Assembly (NCBI RefSeq): GCF_000987775.1
Contig: NZ_LAHO01000006.1
Location: 124,001 to 188,000, forward strand
Source: Arsukibacterium ikkense
GTDB lineage: Bacteria > Pseudomonadota > Gammaproteobacteria > Enterobacterales > Alteromonadaceae
Length of the DNA stretch: 64,000 bases
Direction: 5' to 3'
In this document: positions 8,425-22,430 of the stretch, piece after piece
How positions within the stretch are numbered: the stretch's first letter is position 1
Layout: each line of letters begins with the position of its first letter
Notes under the pieces: generated by a model
What the model was told of the DNA's origin: nothing
Databases searched by the model: none
The model's input: only the letters and a program-made list of their open reading frames with translations
Made by a program: the position numbers and the translations under genes

Positions 8425-8601
8425 TTAACTATTTTGGCTTGTTAGATGTTCTGATGCCTTTGGTGGTTTACATAAAAACCAGCCACATTCTGCGGAGTTC
8501 AGCTCTGATAAGATATTCGTTAGAGACTGGTTACTTTGAGTAGTATTAAGAAAAGTTGAAGCAAAACAGATTACGCCAGTAAAGATTATAATTTTTTTCA
8601 T
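8425..8601 (-). CDS. Small secreted-type peptide, possible signal or precursor
   Basis: A 58-residue product starting at ATG 8601, with AGGAG at 8615-8611 (minus strand) 9 nt before it. A KK start and a hydrophobic stretch (IIIFTGVICFASTF) look like a Sec signal or membrane anchor. The rest is short and polar: SLTNILSELNSAECGWFLC then KPPKASEHLTSQNS, with Cys39 and Cys44 around GWFL. I know no family for it. It sits between a membrane-bound regulator gene and a LuxR gene, and upstream of a MacAB-like exporter, so a peptide pheromone, bacteriocin-like precursor or exported effector is conceivable. All of that is inference from position. Confidence 0.6.
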   Translation of the reverse strand: MKKIIIFTGVICFASTFLNTTQSNQSLTNILSELNSAECGWFLCKPPKASEHLTSQNS

Positions 8602-8617
8602 AGTATATTTCTCCTGT

Positions 8618-8636
8618 TGGTTGACACCATCAACCA
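8618..8636 (-). promoter_or_regulatory. Perfect 7-bp inverted repeat before the peptide gene
   Basis: TGGTTGA (8618-8624) and TCAACCA (8630-8636) are separated by 5 bp. The element ends 2 bp from the ribosome-binding site of the peptide gene. It could be an operator for the neighbouring LuxR or winged-helix protein, or an mRNA hairpin that controls translation. Confidence 0.4.
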
Positions 8637-8693
8637 TAGAGAAACCACTGTGTTAATAAATAATTATCCCATTGCTTTTTTATTGCCTTTTAG

Positions 8694-10817
8694 TTACTTG
8701 AATACACTTAAGTTAAGTGATTGAATTTTAGAGTTATTAATTTTAACTGACATTGTCATAACTTTTTCTTGCTCACCTTTAACGGCTATCCGCGGATAAA
8801 ATTCGTAAAAGCGTTTAGCTTCTGCAGAATACTCGCCGCTGACAACATCCAGCTGATGTAAATAAGTATAGCGATAGTCAAATGTTGTCCAAAGCAGTTG
8901 ATTGCCAAACGCATGCCAGCGATTGATGTATGCAAAACTGATTGTCTGATGCAGAGGTTTGGATAAAGCAGCAAAATTTGGTCGCCAGAATAACGCGCCT
9001 TGTTCGTCAGCTAGAAATATACCTGTCGATGATTGCCGCACAGCACGGTAACCGCGAAGTACCGTTGTAAGACTAAAATCACTCAAGTCAAACTGACGGA
9101 TTTCCCAATTGCCTGCAACGCGCTCGCCAAACAGAATACTCCTCTGATTAGTATTGATAATACCGTCACTAACCACCTGACGATCGTTACTTATATAGTG
9201 CAGGACCTGAGCTTCAGGCCAGAATACAACCAGATTATTACCAACTTTCAATAATAGAAAACTATCATCTTCAGCTGAGTCAAGAATTTCAATGGAGTCA
9301 TAACTAGTTAATAACTCGTTGGTATTACGCCCATTATGCTCATATCTTGCAATCACATGCTGGCTCTGTTGCAACAAAGTTATCCATTTTATTTTTGGAT
9401 CTGCGGCATAAAACATCGATGTAACCTGATTACTGACATCCAGAATATTCAATGTCGCTGTGTCTTTAAGTGAATACTCTGAAAAATAGCGGTTTGCTCT
9501 AGGCTGGGTCTTTTCCAATAGCACCAATTCGTCAGGCTTGCCCTTTTCGATATCAATGATTAAGCCGTCTTGATTGCTTATAATCTGATGGCGCTTATTA
9601 CTATAAAAGTCATATAGCTGCAGCTGGTTATCATCCAGCAGAACTAGCTGAGAGTTCGTTAGCCAGCTTATTTTACTAAGCGCATGTTGGTTCGACATCT
9701 GTTGCTGAACCTTACCGTTTTCGGTAGCAATTATTTGTAAATAGGTTTTGTTGTTATCAGCTATTACTGTAGCCAGCAACCTTTTGTCTGGAGAGTAGGC
9801 GGCCAGAATGACATTTTCATCATTGGAATTGACTGAAAGTAAGCGCTCAGCGCTTGCTGATTCAAGATCTAGCCGGTACAACATGCTTGCGCTCTGACCG
9901 TTTATTATCATTGCCACAAGGATTTCTGACGGCGTACGGCCACGATTTACCGTAGTGATCATTTGCTGACCGGTAATTAACGTTCGCTGAGTTTCATTTT
10001 TCAGGTCTATTAAATGTAAAGATGAATTACCAGGCTCATAGTTACTATAGATCAGCTTACTATCATCATGATTAAACGTAAGAAAGAGAGCATTTGTTGC
10101 GTCATGTGTCAGTTGACGCAAAGATCCAGTAGCCCTGTCCAGTAAAAATATCTGGTTATCCATCTGAACAGAAGTTCTACCGGTAAACGCAATGGAACGG
10201 CCATCAACTGAAACAGTAATATTATGCTTTTCTCCAGGAAATCCAGAAAGCAATTCCAGTTGTGGCGGTTTGATGGGAGCGGGTATCTCTGAAATCGTGT
10301 TAGATAACCACATATAAATAATAAAAATAAGAATGCCAATACTAACCAACACAATCCAGGGTCTGAGGGCGTAAGCCTTTACACTCTTTGTTGAAGTGGT
10401 AACAATATTATTGTCGGCTGTTGCCACAGTATCCCCAGTTTCAGGGTTAGCACTGGTTAAATGAGAGCTGGTATGCCATATCTCATTACTAAGCGCACTG
10501 ACCGGACAAATCAGTTTATAACCACGTTTGGAAATCGACTTGATATAATTGGGCTGATTTATATCTTCATCCGCAAGTAACAACCTGAGCTTTTTGATAG
10601 TTCCCCGTACTGCCGTATCACTTACTATTCGGCCCGGCCACACACTTTCATGTAACTCTTGTAAACTGACATAGCGGTGCCTTTGATGACATAAGTACTC
10701 TAAGAGTTCGATTACTTTAGGTTCTGCAGCTATCTCCGTACCATGCTGAAACAGAATTCTTTGTGAGATATCAAGAACAAAATCACCTAGCTTTAGCCGA
10801 GTAACCGTTTCGTCCAT
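8694..10817 (-). CDS. Membrane-anchored winged-helix regulator with TolB-like propeller
   Basis: A 707-residue CadC/ToxR-style one-component regulator. Residues 5-105 are an OmpR/PhoB-type winged helix with ELLEYLCHQRHRYVSLQEL, VWPG, AVRGTIKKLR and IKSISKRGYKL. A linker leads to one membrane helix (about 153-172). About 500 periplasmic residues follow with repeated TolB/WD40-like blades (NITVSVDGRSIAFTG, LTFNHDDSKLIYS, LAAYSPDKRLLATV). DNA binding would be cytoplasmic and sensing periplasmic. It lies 92 bp upstream of the peptide gene on the same strand and is the obvious candidate to control the peptide-exporter cassette. The ligand is unknown. Confidence 0.8.
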   Translation of the reverse strand: MDETVTRLKLGDFVLDISQRILFQHGTEIAAEPKVIELLEYLCHQRHRYVSLQELHESVWPGRIVSDTAVRGTIKKLRLLLADEDINQPNYIKSISKRGYKLICPVSALSNEIWHTSSHLTSANPETGDTVATADNNIVTTSTKSVKAYALRPWIVLVSIGILIFIIYMWLSNTISEIPAPIKPPQLELLSGFPGEKHNITVSVDGRSIAFTGRTSVQMDNQIFLLDRATGSLRQLTHDATNALFLTFNHDDSKLIYSNYEPGNSSLHLIDLKNETQRTLITGQQMITTVNRGRTPSEILVAMIINGQSASMLYRLDLESASAERLLSVNSNDENVILAAYSPDKRLLATVIADNNKTYLQIIATENGKVQQQMSNQHALSKISWLTNSQLVLLDDNQLQLYDFYSNKRHQIISNQDGLIIDIEKGKPDELVLLEKTQPRANRYFSEYSLKDTATLNILDVSNQVTSMFYAADPKIKWITLLQQSQHVIARYEHNGRNTNELLTSYDSIEILDSAEDDSFLLLKVGNNLVVFWPEAQVLHYISNDRQVVSDGIINTNQRSILFGERVAGNWEIRQFDLSDFSLTTVLRGYRAVRQSSTGIFLADEQGALFWRPNFAALSKPLHQTISFAYINRWHAFGNQLLWTTFDYRYTYLHQLDVVSGEYSAEAKRFYEFYPRIAVKGEQEKVMTMSVKINNSKIQSLNLSVFK

Positions 10818-11000
10818 TGCTATGGCTCCTGAATAAATATTTCTCGTTTAAAAAGATTATTTTAAACATTAAAAAACATATAAATAACTTCAAATTATCA
10901 TCATGCTATATGAGTTGAACCTCTTGTCAACGAGTAATCTAATTTAGGTAATTGGCTATACGAAGGTTAGAATTTATCTGCAGCGCCAGTAAACAAACAA

Positions 11001-11024
11001 AAAAGCCACCCTAAGGTGGCTTTT
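11001..11024 (-). terminator. Terminator of the atp operon
   Basis: A perfect 10-bp stem, AAAAGCCACC with GGTGGCTTTT, closes a 4-nt CTAA loop 16 bp after the atpC stop. The A and T flanks give a U-tract on either strand. The remaining intergenic stretch to 10818 shows no gene. Confidence 0.85.
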
Positions 11025-11039
11025 CTGACAAACGTAATC

Positions 11040-11456
11040 TTACTTTTTCCGCAGTTTCTTAATCACCCGCAGCTGAGCAATGGCCTCGGCCAGTTGCGCT
11101 GCCGCTTCGGCATAGTTGAAATCTGCACCGGCATTTTGCATTGCTTCAGTTGCCCGCTTCTGGGCATCTAAGGCGGCCTGCTCATCTAAGTCTTCGCCGC
11201 GTACCGCAACATCGGCCAGCACTATGATACCGTCGGGCTGTACTTCAATTACCCCTCCAGCTACATAAATTACGTGCTCTTCGCCGAACTGCTTGACGAT
11301 ACGGACCATGCCAGGTTTCAGAGGAGTCAGTAACGGGGCGTGAAAAGGTAAAATACCTAACTCGCCCTCACTGCCTGTGACCTGCACGGACTCAACAAGG
11401 CCAGAGAAAATTTTCTCTTCAGCACTTACTACATCCAGTTGCACTGTCATCGCCAT
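11040..11456 (-). CDS. atpC: ATP synthase epsilon subunit
   Basis: A 138-residue protein of typical length. The N-terminal beta-sandwich begins [17 protein letters not shown], with [19 protein letters not shown], and the C-terminal two-helix part is Ala-rich and ends in basic residues. Epsilon is part of the F1 central stalk and can inhibit ATP hydrolysis. It is the last gene of the atp operon, 23 bp after atpD, and is followed by the operon terminator. Confidence 0.97.
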   Translation of the reverse strand: MAMTVQLDVVSAEEKIFSGLVESVQVTGSEGELGILPFHAPLLTPLKPGMVRIVKQFGEEHVIYVAGGVIEVQPDGIIVLADVAVRGEDLDEQAALDAQKRATEAMQNAGADFNYAEAAAQLAEAIAQLRVIKKLRKK

Positions 11457-11479
11457 TTCACTCTCCTAAAGCTGGTTGC

Positions 11480-12874
<1,395 letters not shown>

Positions 12875-12898
12875 TCAAATTTCTCAAAACTGTTCACC

Positions 12899-13762
12899 TT
12901 AGCCTACAGCTGCCGCACCTGCGACAATCTCGCTGAGCTCCTGGGTAATAGCGGCCTGACGTGCTTTGTTATACACCAGCTTCAGGTCGTCCATTAAGTT
13001 ACCAGCGTTGTCGGTAGCCGCTTTCATTGCCACCATACGCGCAGCGTGTTCGCTGGCTGCGTTTTCAACAACACCCTGGTAAACCTGTGATTCGATGTAG
13101 CGGTCCATCAACATATCTAAAATAGGTTGTGGATCAGGCTCATACAGGTAATCCCAGCTATGTGCTTGCTTAGCAATATCTGCTTTTGGCAAAGGTAAGA
13201 GTTGATTGATCACTGGCTCTTGCTTCATGGTATTAACAAAAGTGTTATATACCAGGAATAAGCGGTCAATCCGGCCATCCAGGTACGCTTGCAGCATCAC
13301 CTTAACCGAACCAATCACATCAGCCAAACGTGGTATGTCACCTGAACCCGTTTGTTGTGCTACTACTTTACCGCCGAAACGCTTAAAGAACGCGGTCGCC
13401 TTGTTGCCAATAACGGCAAACTCTGCTTCTACGTTCTGGCTTCGCCAGTGTTTTAACTCCAGCACAACTTTCTTAAACTCGTTGGTATTCAGGCCTCCGC
13501 AAAGCCCGCGATCGGTTGAAATAATGATATAGCCAACCCGCTTTACGTCACGTTCCGCTAAATACGGATGACGGTATTCGATGTTGCCCTGAGCAATATT
13601 CCCGATAACTTTGCACATACCTGCAGCGTATGGGCGGGTTGCAGCTACGCGCTCCTGCGCTTTGCGCATTTTGCTGACCGCAACTTTTTCCATAGCACTG
13701 GTGATCTTGCGAGTATTGTTAATACTCCCAATCTTACTTTTTATCTCTTTACCACCGGCCAT
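12899..13762 (-). CDS. atpG: ATP synthase gamma subunit
   Basis: A 287-residue central-stalk subunit. The N-terminal helix has [20 protein letters not shown] and the C-terminal helix ends with [19 protein letters not shown]; together they form the rotating coiled coil. DRGLCGGLN is the usual central motif. It couples proton-driven rotation of the c-ring to the alpha/beta hexamer. It sits 54 bp after atpA and 33 bp before atpD, in the standard order. Confidence 0.97.
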   Translation of the reverse strand: MAGGKEIKSKIGSINNTRKITSAMEKVAVSKMRKAQERVAATRPYAAGMCKVIGNIAQGNIEYRHPYLAERDVKRVGYIIISTDRGLCGGLNTNEFKKVVLELKHWRSQNVEAEFAVIGNKATAFFKRFGGKVVAQQTGSGDIPRLADVIGSVKVMLQAYLDGRIDRLFLVYNTFVNTMKQEPVINQLLPLPKADIAKQAHSWDYLYEPDPQPILDMLMDRYIESQVYQGVVENAASEHAARMVAMKAATDNAGNLMDDLKLVYNKARQAAITQELSEIVAGAAAVG

Positions 13763-13816
13763 GACTGTATCTCCGTTTCATTCAACGAACGGGGTGGCCA
13801 TAGCCACCCGCGTACT

Positions 13817-15358
13817 TTACCAAGTTTGAGTTGCTTTAAACTTCTCAATGGCCGCTTTTAGCGACGACTCGATTTGATCGTTGTAGTTACCGGTTTTCGC
13901 GATATCAGCCATAAGCTCGGCGTGCTCCGCTTTCATATAAGACAGTAAAGCAGTTTCAAAATCGATGATTTTGGCCACTTCAACATCTTTCATAAAGCCT
14001 TTTTCAATAGCGAAAATAGACAGACCCATTTCAGCAACAGACATTGGGCTGTACTGCAGCTGTTTCATCAGCTCAGTCACCTTCTGACCGTGCTCTAACT
14101 GGGCGCGGGTTGCTTCATCTAAGTCAGACGCGAACTGGGCAAATGCCGCCAGTTCTGAGTACTGGGCTAATGCCAGACGAATACCACCACCCAGTTTCTT
14201 GATGATCTTGGTTTGCGCTGCACCACCTACCCGCGATACTGAAATACCGGCGTTAACCGCAGGGCGGATACCGGCGTTAAACAAGTCTGATTCTAAGAAA
14301 ATCTGACCATCAGTAATCGAGATTACGTTAGTTGGTACGAAAGCAGAAACGTCACCAGCCTGGGTTTCAATAATTGGCAGCGCAGTTAATGAACCGGTCT
14401 GGCCTTTTACTTCGCCGTTAGTTAAACGCTCAACATAGGCGGCGTTAACCCGCGATGCCCGCTCCAGCAAACGAGAGTGAAGATAAAATACGTCACCCGG
14501 GTAGGCTTCACGACCTGGTGGCCGACGTAACAGTAATGAAATTTGACGATAAGCTACTGCTTGCTTCGACAAATCATCATATACAATCAGTGCATCTTCA
14601 CCGCGGTCACGGAAGTATTCACCCATGGTGCAGCCAGAGTAGGGCGCCAGGAACTGCAGAGCAGCCGCTTCAGACGCAGAGGCAACTACCACGATAGTGT
14701 TCGCCAGCGCGCCGTGCTCTTCCAGCTTACGTACTACGTTAGCAATGGTAGAAGCTTTCTGGCCAATCGCGACATAGATACATTTTACGCCAGTGGTTTT
14801 CTGGTTGATGATGGCATCAATCGCCAGCGCCGTTTTACCGGTCTGACGGTCACCGATTAACAATTCACGTTGGCCACGACCGATAGGGATCATGGCATCA
14901 ACAGACTTGTAGCCGGTTTGCATTGGCTGATCAACCGATTGACGGTCGATTACGCCCGGGGCGATTTTCTCTACCGGCGCATAACCTGCCGCTTCAATAG
15001 GGCCTTTACCATCGATAGGCGCACCTAAGGTGTTAACCACACGGCCTAACAGCTGTGGGCCAACCGGTACTTCTAAAATACGGCCAGTGCTTTTTACTTT
15101 GGTGCCTTCAGTTAAGTCCGCATAAGGACCCATTACTACCGCACCGACAGAATTGCGCTCTAAGTTCAGTGCAATAGCATAACGATTGCCAGGAAGCTCG
15201 ATCATCTCACCTTGCATACAATCAGCAAGGCCATTAATCCGGATAATACCGTCAGTTACCTGAACAATAGTACCTTCGTTACGAGCTTCACTGACCACAT
15301 TGAACTGAGCAATACGACTCTTGATCAGTTCTGAAATTTCAGTGGAATTCAGTTGCAT
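13817..15358 (-). CDS. atpA: ATP synthase alpha subunit
   Basis: A 513-residue F1 subunit, full length for the family. It starts [19 protein letters not shown], has the P-loop GDRQTGKT, and carries the [20 protein letters not shown] and [10 protein letters not shown] motifs. It binds nucleotide at non-catalytic sites and forms the hexamer with AtpD. It lies 14 bp after atpH. No unusual substitution was noticed. Confidence 0.98.
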   Translation of the reverse strand: MQLNSTEISELIKSRIAQFNVVSEARNEGTIVQVTDGIIRINGLADCMQGEMIELPGNRYAIALNLERNSVGAVVMGPYADLTEGTKVKSTGRILEVPVGPQLLGRVVNTLGAPIDGKGPIEAAGYAPVEKIAPGVIDRQSVDQPMQTGYKSVDAMIPIGRGQRELLIGDRQTGKTALAIDAIINQKTTGVKCIYVAIGQKASTIANVVRKLEEHGALANTIVVVASASEAAALQFLAPYSGCTMGEYFRDRGEDALIVYDDLSKQAVAYRQISLLLRRPPGREAYPGDVFYLHSRLLERASRVNAAYVERLTNGEVKGQTGSLTALPIIETQAGDVSAFVPTNVISITDGQIFLESDLFNAGIRPAVNAGISVSRVGGAAQTKIIKKLGGGIRLALAQYSELAAFAQFASDLDEATRAQLEHGQKVTELMKQLQYSPMSVAEMGLSIFAIEKGFMKDVEVAKIIDFETALLSYMKAEHAELMADIAKTGNYNDQIESSLKAAIEKFKATQTW

Positions 15359-15372
15359 ACTCTATTCCCCAA

Positions 15373-15906
15373 TTATGACTGCAGCGCAGTTGCTAAGCGA
15401 TCCAGCTTACCGCGGACCGAGCCATCAATAACCATGTCACCTGCCTTGATCAGCATGCCGCCGACCATGTCAGGATTGACGCTACAGTTCAATTTAATTT
15501 TGCGTGCCAAACGTTGCGTTAATGCAGCTATCAGCTTGTCTTGTTGAGCACTACTTAAAGTCGTGGCAGAAATAACATCAACGGTTATCTCTTTCTCAAA
15601 CTCTTCTTTGTGCCCAATAAAAATGGCCAACACTTCAGGCAACGCCAACAAGCGGTGATTTTCTGCCATTACTTTAATAAAGTTTTGGCCCTGCTCATTG
15701 AGTTGCTCACCACATACCTGAATAAATATACCGGCTTGCTGTTCAGCAACACCGGTAGTACGTAGCATGGCTGCAACCTGGTCGTTCTTGGCAACTTCTG
15801 CCGTAAACACCAGCATTTGCAACCAGGCGTCCAATGCATTTTGCTCTACAGCAAAATCAAAGGCCGCCTTTGCATATGGACGAGCAATATTCGTCAAATC
15901 AGACAT
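15373..15906 (-). CDS. atpH: ATP synthase delta subunit
   Basis: A 177-residue peripheral-stalk subunit that links F1 to the b-subunit dimer. ARPYAKAAFDFAVEQ is near the N-terminus and the C-terminal motif is NPDMVGGMLIKAGDMVIDGS. The length matches the family. It lies between atpF (12 bp upstream) and atpA (14 bp downstream). Confidence 0.96.
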   Translation of the reverse strand: MSDLTNIARPYAKAAFDFAVEQNALDAWLQMLVFTAEVAKNDQVAAMLRTTGVAEQQAGIFIQVCGEQLNEQGQNFIKVMAENHRLLALPEVLAIFIGHKEEFEKEITVDVISATTLSSAQQDKLIAALTQRLARKIKLNCSVNPDMVGGMLIKAGDMVIDGSVRGKLDRLATALQS

Positions 15907-15918
15907 AGCTCACCCTCT

Positions 15919-16389
15919 CTACAGTTCTTGTACCAATTTTTCCAGGATGTCGCTGTGAGCAGCTTCGTCGATAGAGCGTTGCAGAATTTTTTCTGCACCC
16001 GCGATGGCCAGAGCAGCAACTTGCTTACGTAAGTCTTCCCGTAAACGGTTACCCTCAGCTTCCACCTCGGCTTTGGCCTGCGCCAGAATATGCTCACGTT
16101 CAGCATTTGCTTTATCGGCGGCTTCTTCAATTATTTTGGCTTCGCGTTTTTTTGCTTGCTCAATAATTGCTGCAGCTTGTGCTTTAGCATCTTTCAGCTG
16201 ATCTTTGGCTTTATCCTGGGCTAACGCTAAGTCTTTCTCAGCTCTGTCGGTTGCTGCCAGGCCATGGGCAATTTTCTGCTGACGCGCTTCAATCGCGTTC
16301 ATCAGTGGTGGCCAGACCAACTTCATACAGAACAGGACAAATGCAGCAAAAGCTATCATTTGACCGATAATAGTCAGAGTCAGATTCAC
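15919..16389 (-). CDS. atpF: ATP synthase b subunit
   Basis: A 156-residue stator subunit. One N-terminal membrane helix ([20 protein letters not shown]) is followed by a long Ala/Lys/Glu-rich helix that should dimerise as a right-handed coiled coil to about residue 130. The C-terminus binds AtpH. It lies 53 bp after atpE. Length and architecture are those of a proteobacterial single b-type subunit. Confidence 0.96.
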   Translation of the reverse strand: MNLTLTIIGQMIAFAAFVLFCMKLVWPPLMNAIEARQQKIAHGLAATDRAEKDLALAQDKAKDQLKDAKAQAAAIIEQAKKREAKIIEEAADKANAEREHILAQAKAEVEAEGNRLREDLRKQVAALAIAGAEKILQRSIDEAAHSDILEKLVQEL

Positions 16390-16442
16390 GTCCGCTCCTC
16401 CTCAGTTAGTTTGTTTATGGTTAAAAAATGAGCGTGCGCCAA

Positions 16443-16703
<261 letters not shown>

Positions 16704-16747
16704 TTACTCCGATAGTTAAAGTTAAAGTTAAAGATAAAGGTTAAAAA

Positions 16748-17617
<870 letters not shown>

Positions 17618-17629
17618 TCATCCCAATTA

Positions 17630-18004
17630 TCAATGTTTAAAGAAAATCGCTGTCGACCATTGTGCGAATAACGTCAAGATAAAGCCCGCCATAAGCGGGC
17701 CGGCAGCTATTGGCTGCTGCATAACAACGACAAACAACACTATGGTCAAAATTATTTTTAGCGAGTGGCCACGCATCATAGCAGTTCTCGCTTGCTCTGC
17801 GCTGCCCCGACCTAAAGTCCAGAATGCAAACATCGCAAAGACAAAATTTGGTACTGCGGCAATCAGGCCGCCTTTAAAAGCCGATTTCGCTGCCAGTTCA
17901 CCGGCGCCTATTGCAAAGCCTAACGCAGTAACTGCGGCCACTGCGACCTGAAAAGCAATCAGCTTGTAGGCTGATATGCGAACCTGTCGCGGGCTTGGTT
18001 GCAT
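17630..18004 (-). CDS. atpI: ATP synthase assembly protein I
   Basis: I start this at ATG 18004 (124 residues), which has TGGAG 5 nt upstream; an open frame extends to 18070 but its start lies close to the likely promoter. Four hydrophobic segments include FAIGAGELAAKSAFKGGLIAAVPN and FAMFAFWTLGRG. AtpI is a small inner-membrane protein that aids c-ring assembly. It is the first gene of the atp operon. Confidence 0.85.
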   Translation of the reverse strand: MQPSPRQVRISAYKLIAFQVAVAAVTALGFAIGAGELAAKSAFKGGLIAAVPNFVFAMFAFWTLGRGSAEQARTAMMRGHSLKIILTIVLFVVVMQQPIAAGPLMAGFILTLFAQWSTAIFFKH

Positions 18005-18055
18005 TACAACTCCAGTTTCTGAATACGGCGAAAACATGGCTAAAAAACTGCGGCA

Positions 18056-18083
18056 AGTATACTTATCCATGCCTGTTTTGCAA
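18056..18083 (-). promoter_or_regulatory. Probable sigma-70 promoter of the atp operon
   Basis: On the minus strand TTGCAA (18083-18078) is followed after 16 bp by TATACT (18061-18056), a good -35/-10 pair. It lies about 50 bp before the chosen atpI start and downstream of parB. Confidence 0.6.
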
Positions 18084-18135
18084 CAAAAAGCGGCTTTAGC
18101 GCTGTCTTGTCACTGCTTTAGCAGCAAGCACAGAG

Positions 18136-19014
18136 TTAATCGGGCTCGCTCAGTTGTAATTTACCTAAAATACCGTCTAACTCGTCCAGATTGCTGTAAC
18201 TGATCACTAATTGACCTTTGCCTTTCTGGTTGTAATTTATTTGCACCGGCGCGGCGAAACGCTCACTTAACCGCAGCTCCAGGGCATTAACATCAGGGTC
18301 TTTTGCTTTAGCGGCAACGACGGCTTTCGGCTCCAGCACACGCCGCACCAAACTTTCGGTTTCCCGCACCGTCAGCTGCTTGTGCGCCACCAAGCGGGCT
18401 GTTTCAGACTGGCTGTCATCAGTCAAAGCCAGTAATGCCCGGGCATGGCCCATTTCAATATCGCCGTGTTCCAGCAATACCTTCACATCGTCGTTCAGCG
18501 CGTTTAAGCGTAGTAAGTTAGTAACTGTAGTGCGCGATTTACCCACCGCATCAGCTACTTGTTGATGCGTTAATTCAAATTCTGTCAGTAACCGGTCCAG
18601 CGCCACCGCTTCTTCCATTGCATTCAGATCTTCGCGTTGAATGTTTTCAATCAGGGCAATAGCCACCGCAGCTTCATCCGGCACATTTTTTATCAGGCAG
18701 GGTACTTCTGACAGCCTGGCCAGCTGGGCTGCCCGCCAGCGGCGCTCGCCGGCAATAATTTCATAGCTATTTTCGCTGACAAAACGCACCACTATCGGCT
18801 GAATAACGCCCTGCGCCCGGATTGAACTGGCCAAATCTTCCAGTGCGTCCTGCGACATATCTTTACGGGGCTGGTATTTACCGGGCCGTAAGAACTCTAG
18901 CGGTAGCTTTTGTAATTCAGCTGACTGCTGGTTGGCCTGATGGTGCTCTGTCGTTTTATTTGACGTGAGTAAAGCATCTAAGCCCCGTCCTAAACCGCGT
19001 TTTTTAACCGACAT
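18136..19014 (-). CDS. parB: Chromosome-partitioning protein ParB
   Basis: A CTP-dependent DNA clamp that loads at parS sites and organises the origin region. I choose ATG 19014 (292 residues, MSVKKRGLGRGLDALL); TTG 19020 is an alternative closer to the AAGGA site. The ParB/Srx domain carries GERRWRAAQLA and ENIQREDLNAMEEA, then a helix-turn-helix with THQQVADAVGKSRTTVTNLL, and a C-terminal dimerisation tail. It is 23 bp downstream of parA. Two parS-like sites are found in recF in this window. Confidence 0.95.
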   Translation of the reverse strand: MSVKKRGLGRGLDALLTSNKTTEHHQANQQSAELQKLPLEFLRPGKYQPRKDMSQDALEDLASSIRAQGVIQPIVVRFVSENSYEIIAGERRWRAAQLARLSEVPCLIKNVPDEAAVAIALIENIQREDLNAMEEAVALDRLLTEFELTHQQVADAVGKSRTTVTNLLRLNALNDDVKVLLEHGDIEMGHARALLALTDDSQSETARLVAHKQLTVRETESLVRRVLEPKAVVAAKAKDPDVNALELRLSERFAAPVQINYNQKGKGQLVISYSNLDELDGILGKLQLSEPD

Positions 19015-19043
19015 GCGCAAAAATATCCTTTAACGTAGCGTTA

Positions 19044-19838
19044 TTATACTGAGGTCGCTTTACCACTGATTTTTTTCTCGGAGCGGCGCAAAATTTCGCC
19101 TGCCAGCGCCAGATAAGCTTTAGAGCCGGTAGAATTTTTATCGTAATACATCACCGGTGTACCAAAACTGGGCGCTTCTGCTAACCTGACATTGCGCGGG
19201 ATCACGGCCCGATATACTTTGTCACCAAAATGTTGTTTTAATTGCTCGGATACATCGTTAGCCAGGCGGTTACGGGGGTCGTACATAGTACGTAAAATAC
19301 CCTCAATTTTTAAATCAGCGTTGATCACAGCCGCCAGTTTATTAATGGTATCAACCAGTGCTGTCAGGCCTTCTAAGGCAAAATATTCGCATTGCATCGG
19401 TACCAGTACGGTATCGGCTGCTGCCATGGCATTGACCGTCAGCATATTAAGTGAAGGCGGGCAGTCGATAAAAATAAAATCATAACTGCTGCGGTAATCT
19501 TTTAACGCAGTGCGTAAACGCAGTTCGCGGGCAAATACATCCATCAATCGCACTTCAGCGGCAGTGACATCAGAGTTGGCTGCTACCAGGTGATAACCGC
19601 CGGTGGTTTCTTTAACTACAACTTCTAACAGCGGTTTTTGTTCGATTAACAGCTCGTAAGCGGTGGCATGCACTTCGTATTTATCAACGCCACTGCCCAT
19701 GGTAGCGTTGCCCTGTGGGTCTAAATCAATCAGCAGAACCTTGCGCTTGGTAGCCGCCATTGACGCTGCTAAGTTTACAGCAGTGGTGGTTTTACCTACT
19801 CCACCTTTTTGATTGGCAATGGCTATGATTTTACCCAC
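19044..19838 (-). CDS. parA: Chromosome-partitioning ATPase ParA/Soj
   Basis: A 264-residue Walker-type ATPase. It has the deviant Walker A KGGVGKTTT at the N-terminus, DLDPQGNATMGSG, and FIDCPPSLN. ParA forms dynamic gradients on the nucleoid that move ParB-parS complexes. It lies 18 bp after rsmG and 23 bp before parB, the usual rsmG-parA-parB order beside the origin. The length and lack of an N-terminal HTH mark it as chromosomal rather than plasmid type. Confidence 0.95.
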   Translation of the reverse strand: MGKIIAIANQKGGVGKTTTAVNLAASMAATKRKVLLIDLDPQGNATMGSGVDKYEVHATAYELLIEQKPLLEVVVKETTGGYHLVAANSDVTAAEVRLMDVFARELRLRTALKDYRSSYDFIFIDCPPSLNMLTVNAMAAADTVLVPMQCEYFALEGLTALVDTINKLAAVINADLKIEGILRTMYDPRNRLANDVSEQLKQHFGDKVYRAVIPRNVRLAEAPSFGTPVMYYDKNSTGSKAYLALAGEILRRSEKKISGKATSV

Positions 19839-19856
19839 AAAGCTCCCTCGTTATGG

Positions 19857-20474
19857 TTAGGCGCTGGCAATGATAACCAGATGCCGGCTGGCATCCAGTT
19901 CTGGTACCTGCAATGGTATAACTGCAGTTACTTTAACAAAATCCGGCAAAGCTGCAATTTCTTCTTGCACCGCTGCCCCCTTCATTGCATAAAAATGGCC
20001 ATTGGCAGCGGGTAAATGGCGACACCAGTGCAACATATCATGGGTTGAGGCAAAAGCCCGGCTGATTACACCATCATAAGGTTCCACTGGCTGATGTTGC
20101 TCAACCCGGCTTTGCAGCGGATGGATATTAGCCAGACCAAGTTGCATTTTCACCTGATTTAAAAAACGTATCCGTTTGCCTAAACTATCTAACAAAGTAA
20201 ATTGTTTATCGGGGTAATATATCGCCAGCAATACTCCTGGCAAACCCGGACCTGTGCCAACATCAATAAAATGGGTGCCTTGTAAGTGCGGCGCAATCAC
20301 CAGGCTATCCATAACATGCTTCACCAGCATATCGGCCGGATCTCTGACAGAAGTCAGGTTATAGGCGCCATTCCATTTATCAAGCAACTTTACATAGTCT
20401 GTACACTGTTGCAGTTGCTTGTCACTAAGTTGCAGGCTGGTTTTTGCGACCAGCTGCCGCAGTTTTTCTAGCAT
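19857..20474 (-). CDS. rsmG: 16S rRNA (guanine527-N7)-methyltransferase
   Basis: A 205-residue SAM-dependent methyltransferase. The motif [20 protein letters not shown] binds SAM, and [21 protein letters not shown] and SRAFAS are family motifs. It modifies G527 in the 530 loop of 16S rRNA, which affects streptomycin sensitivity. It lies 10 bp downstream of mnmG and 18 bp upstream of parA. Confidence 0.96.
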   Translation of the reverse strand: MLEKLRQLVAKTSLQLSDKQLQQCTDYVKLLDKWNGAYNLTSVRDPADMLVKHVMDSLVIAPHLQGTHFIDVGTGPGLPGVLLAIYYPDKQFTLLDSLGKRIRFLNQVKMQLGLANIHPLQSRVEQHQPVEPYDGVISRAFASTHDMLHWCRHLPAANGHFYAMKGAAVQEEIAALPDFVKVTAVIPLQVPELDASRHLVIIASA

Positions 20475-20484
20475 TCCGATCCCT

Positions 20485-22374
<1,890 letters not shown>

Positions 22375-22430
22375 ATCTGCCTCAACTCTGGCTTTAAAGC
22401 CGCTTCAAAATAGGGCGCGTATTGTAGCGC

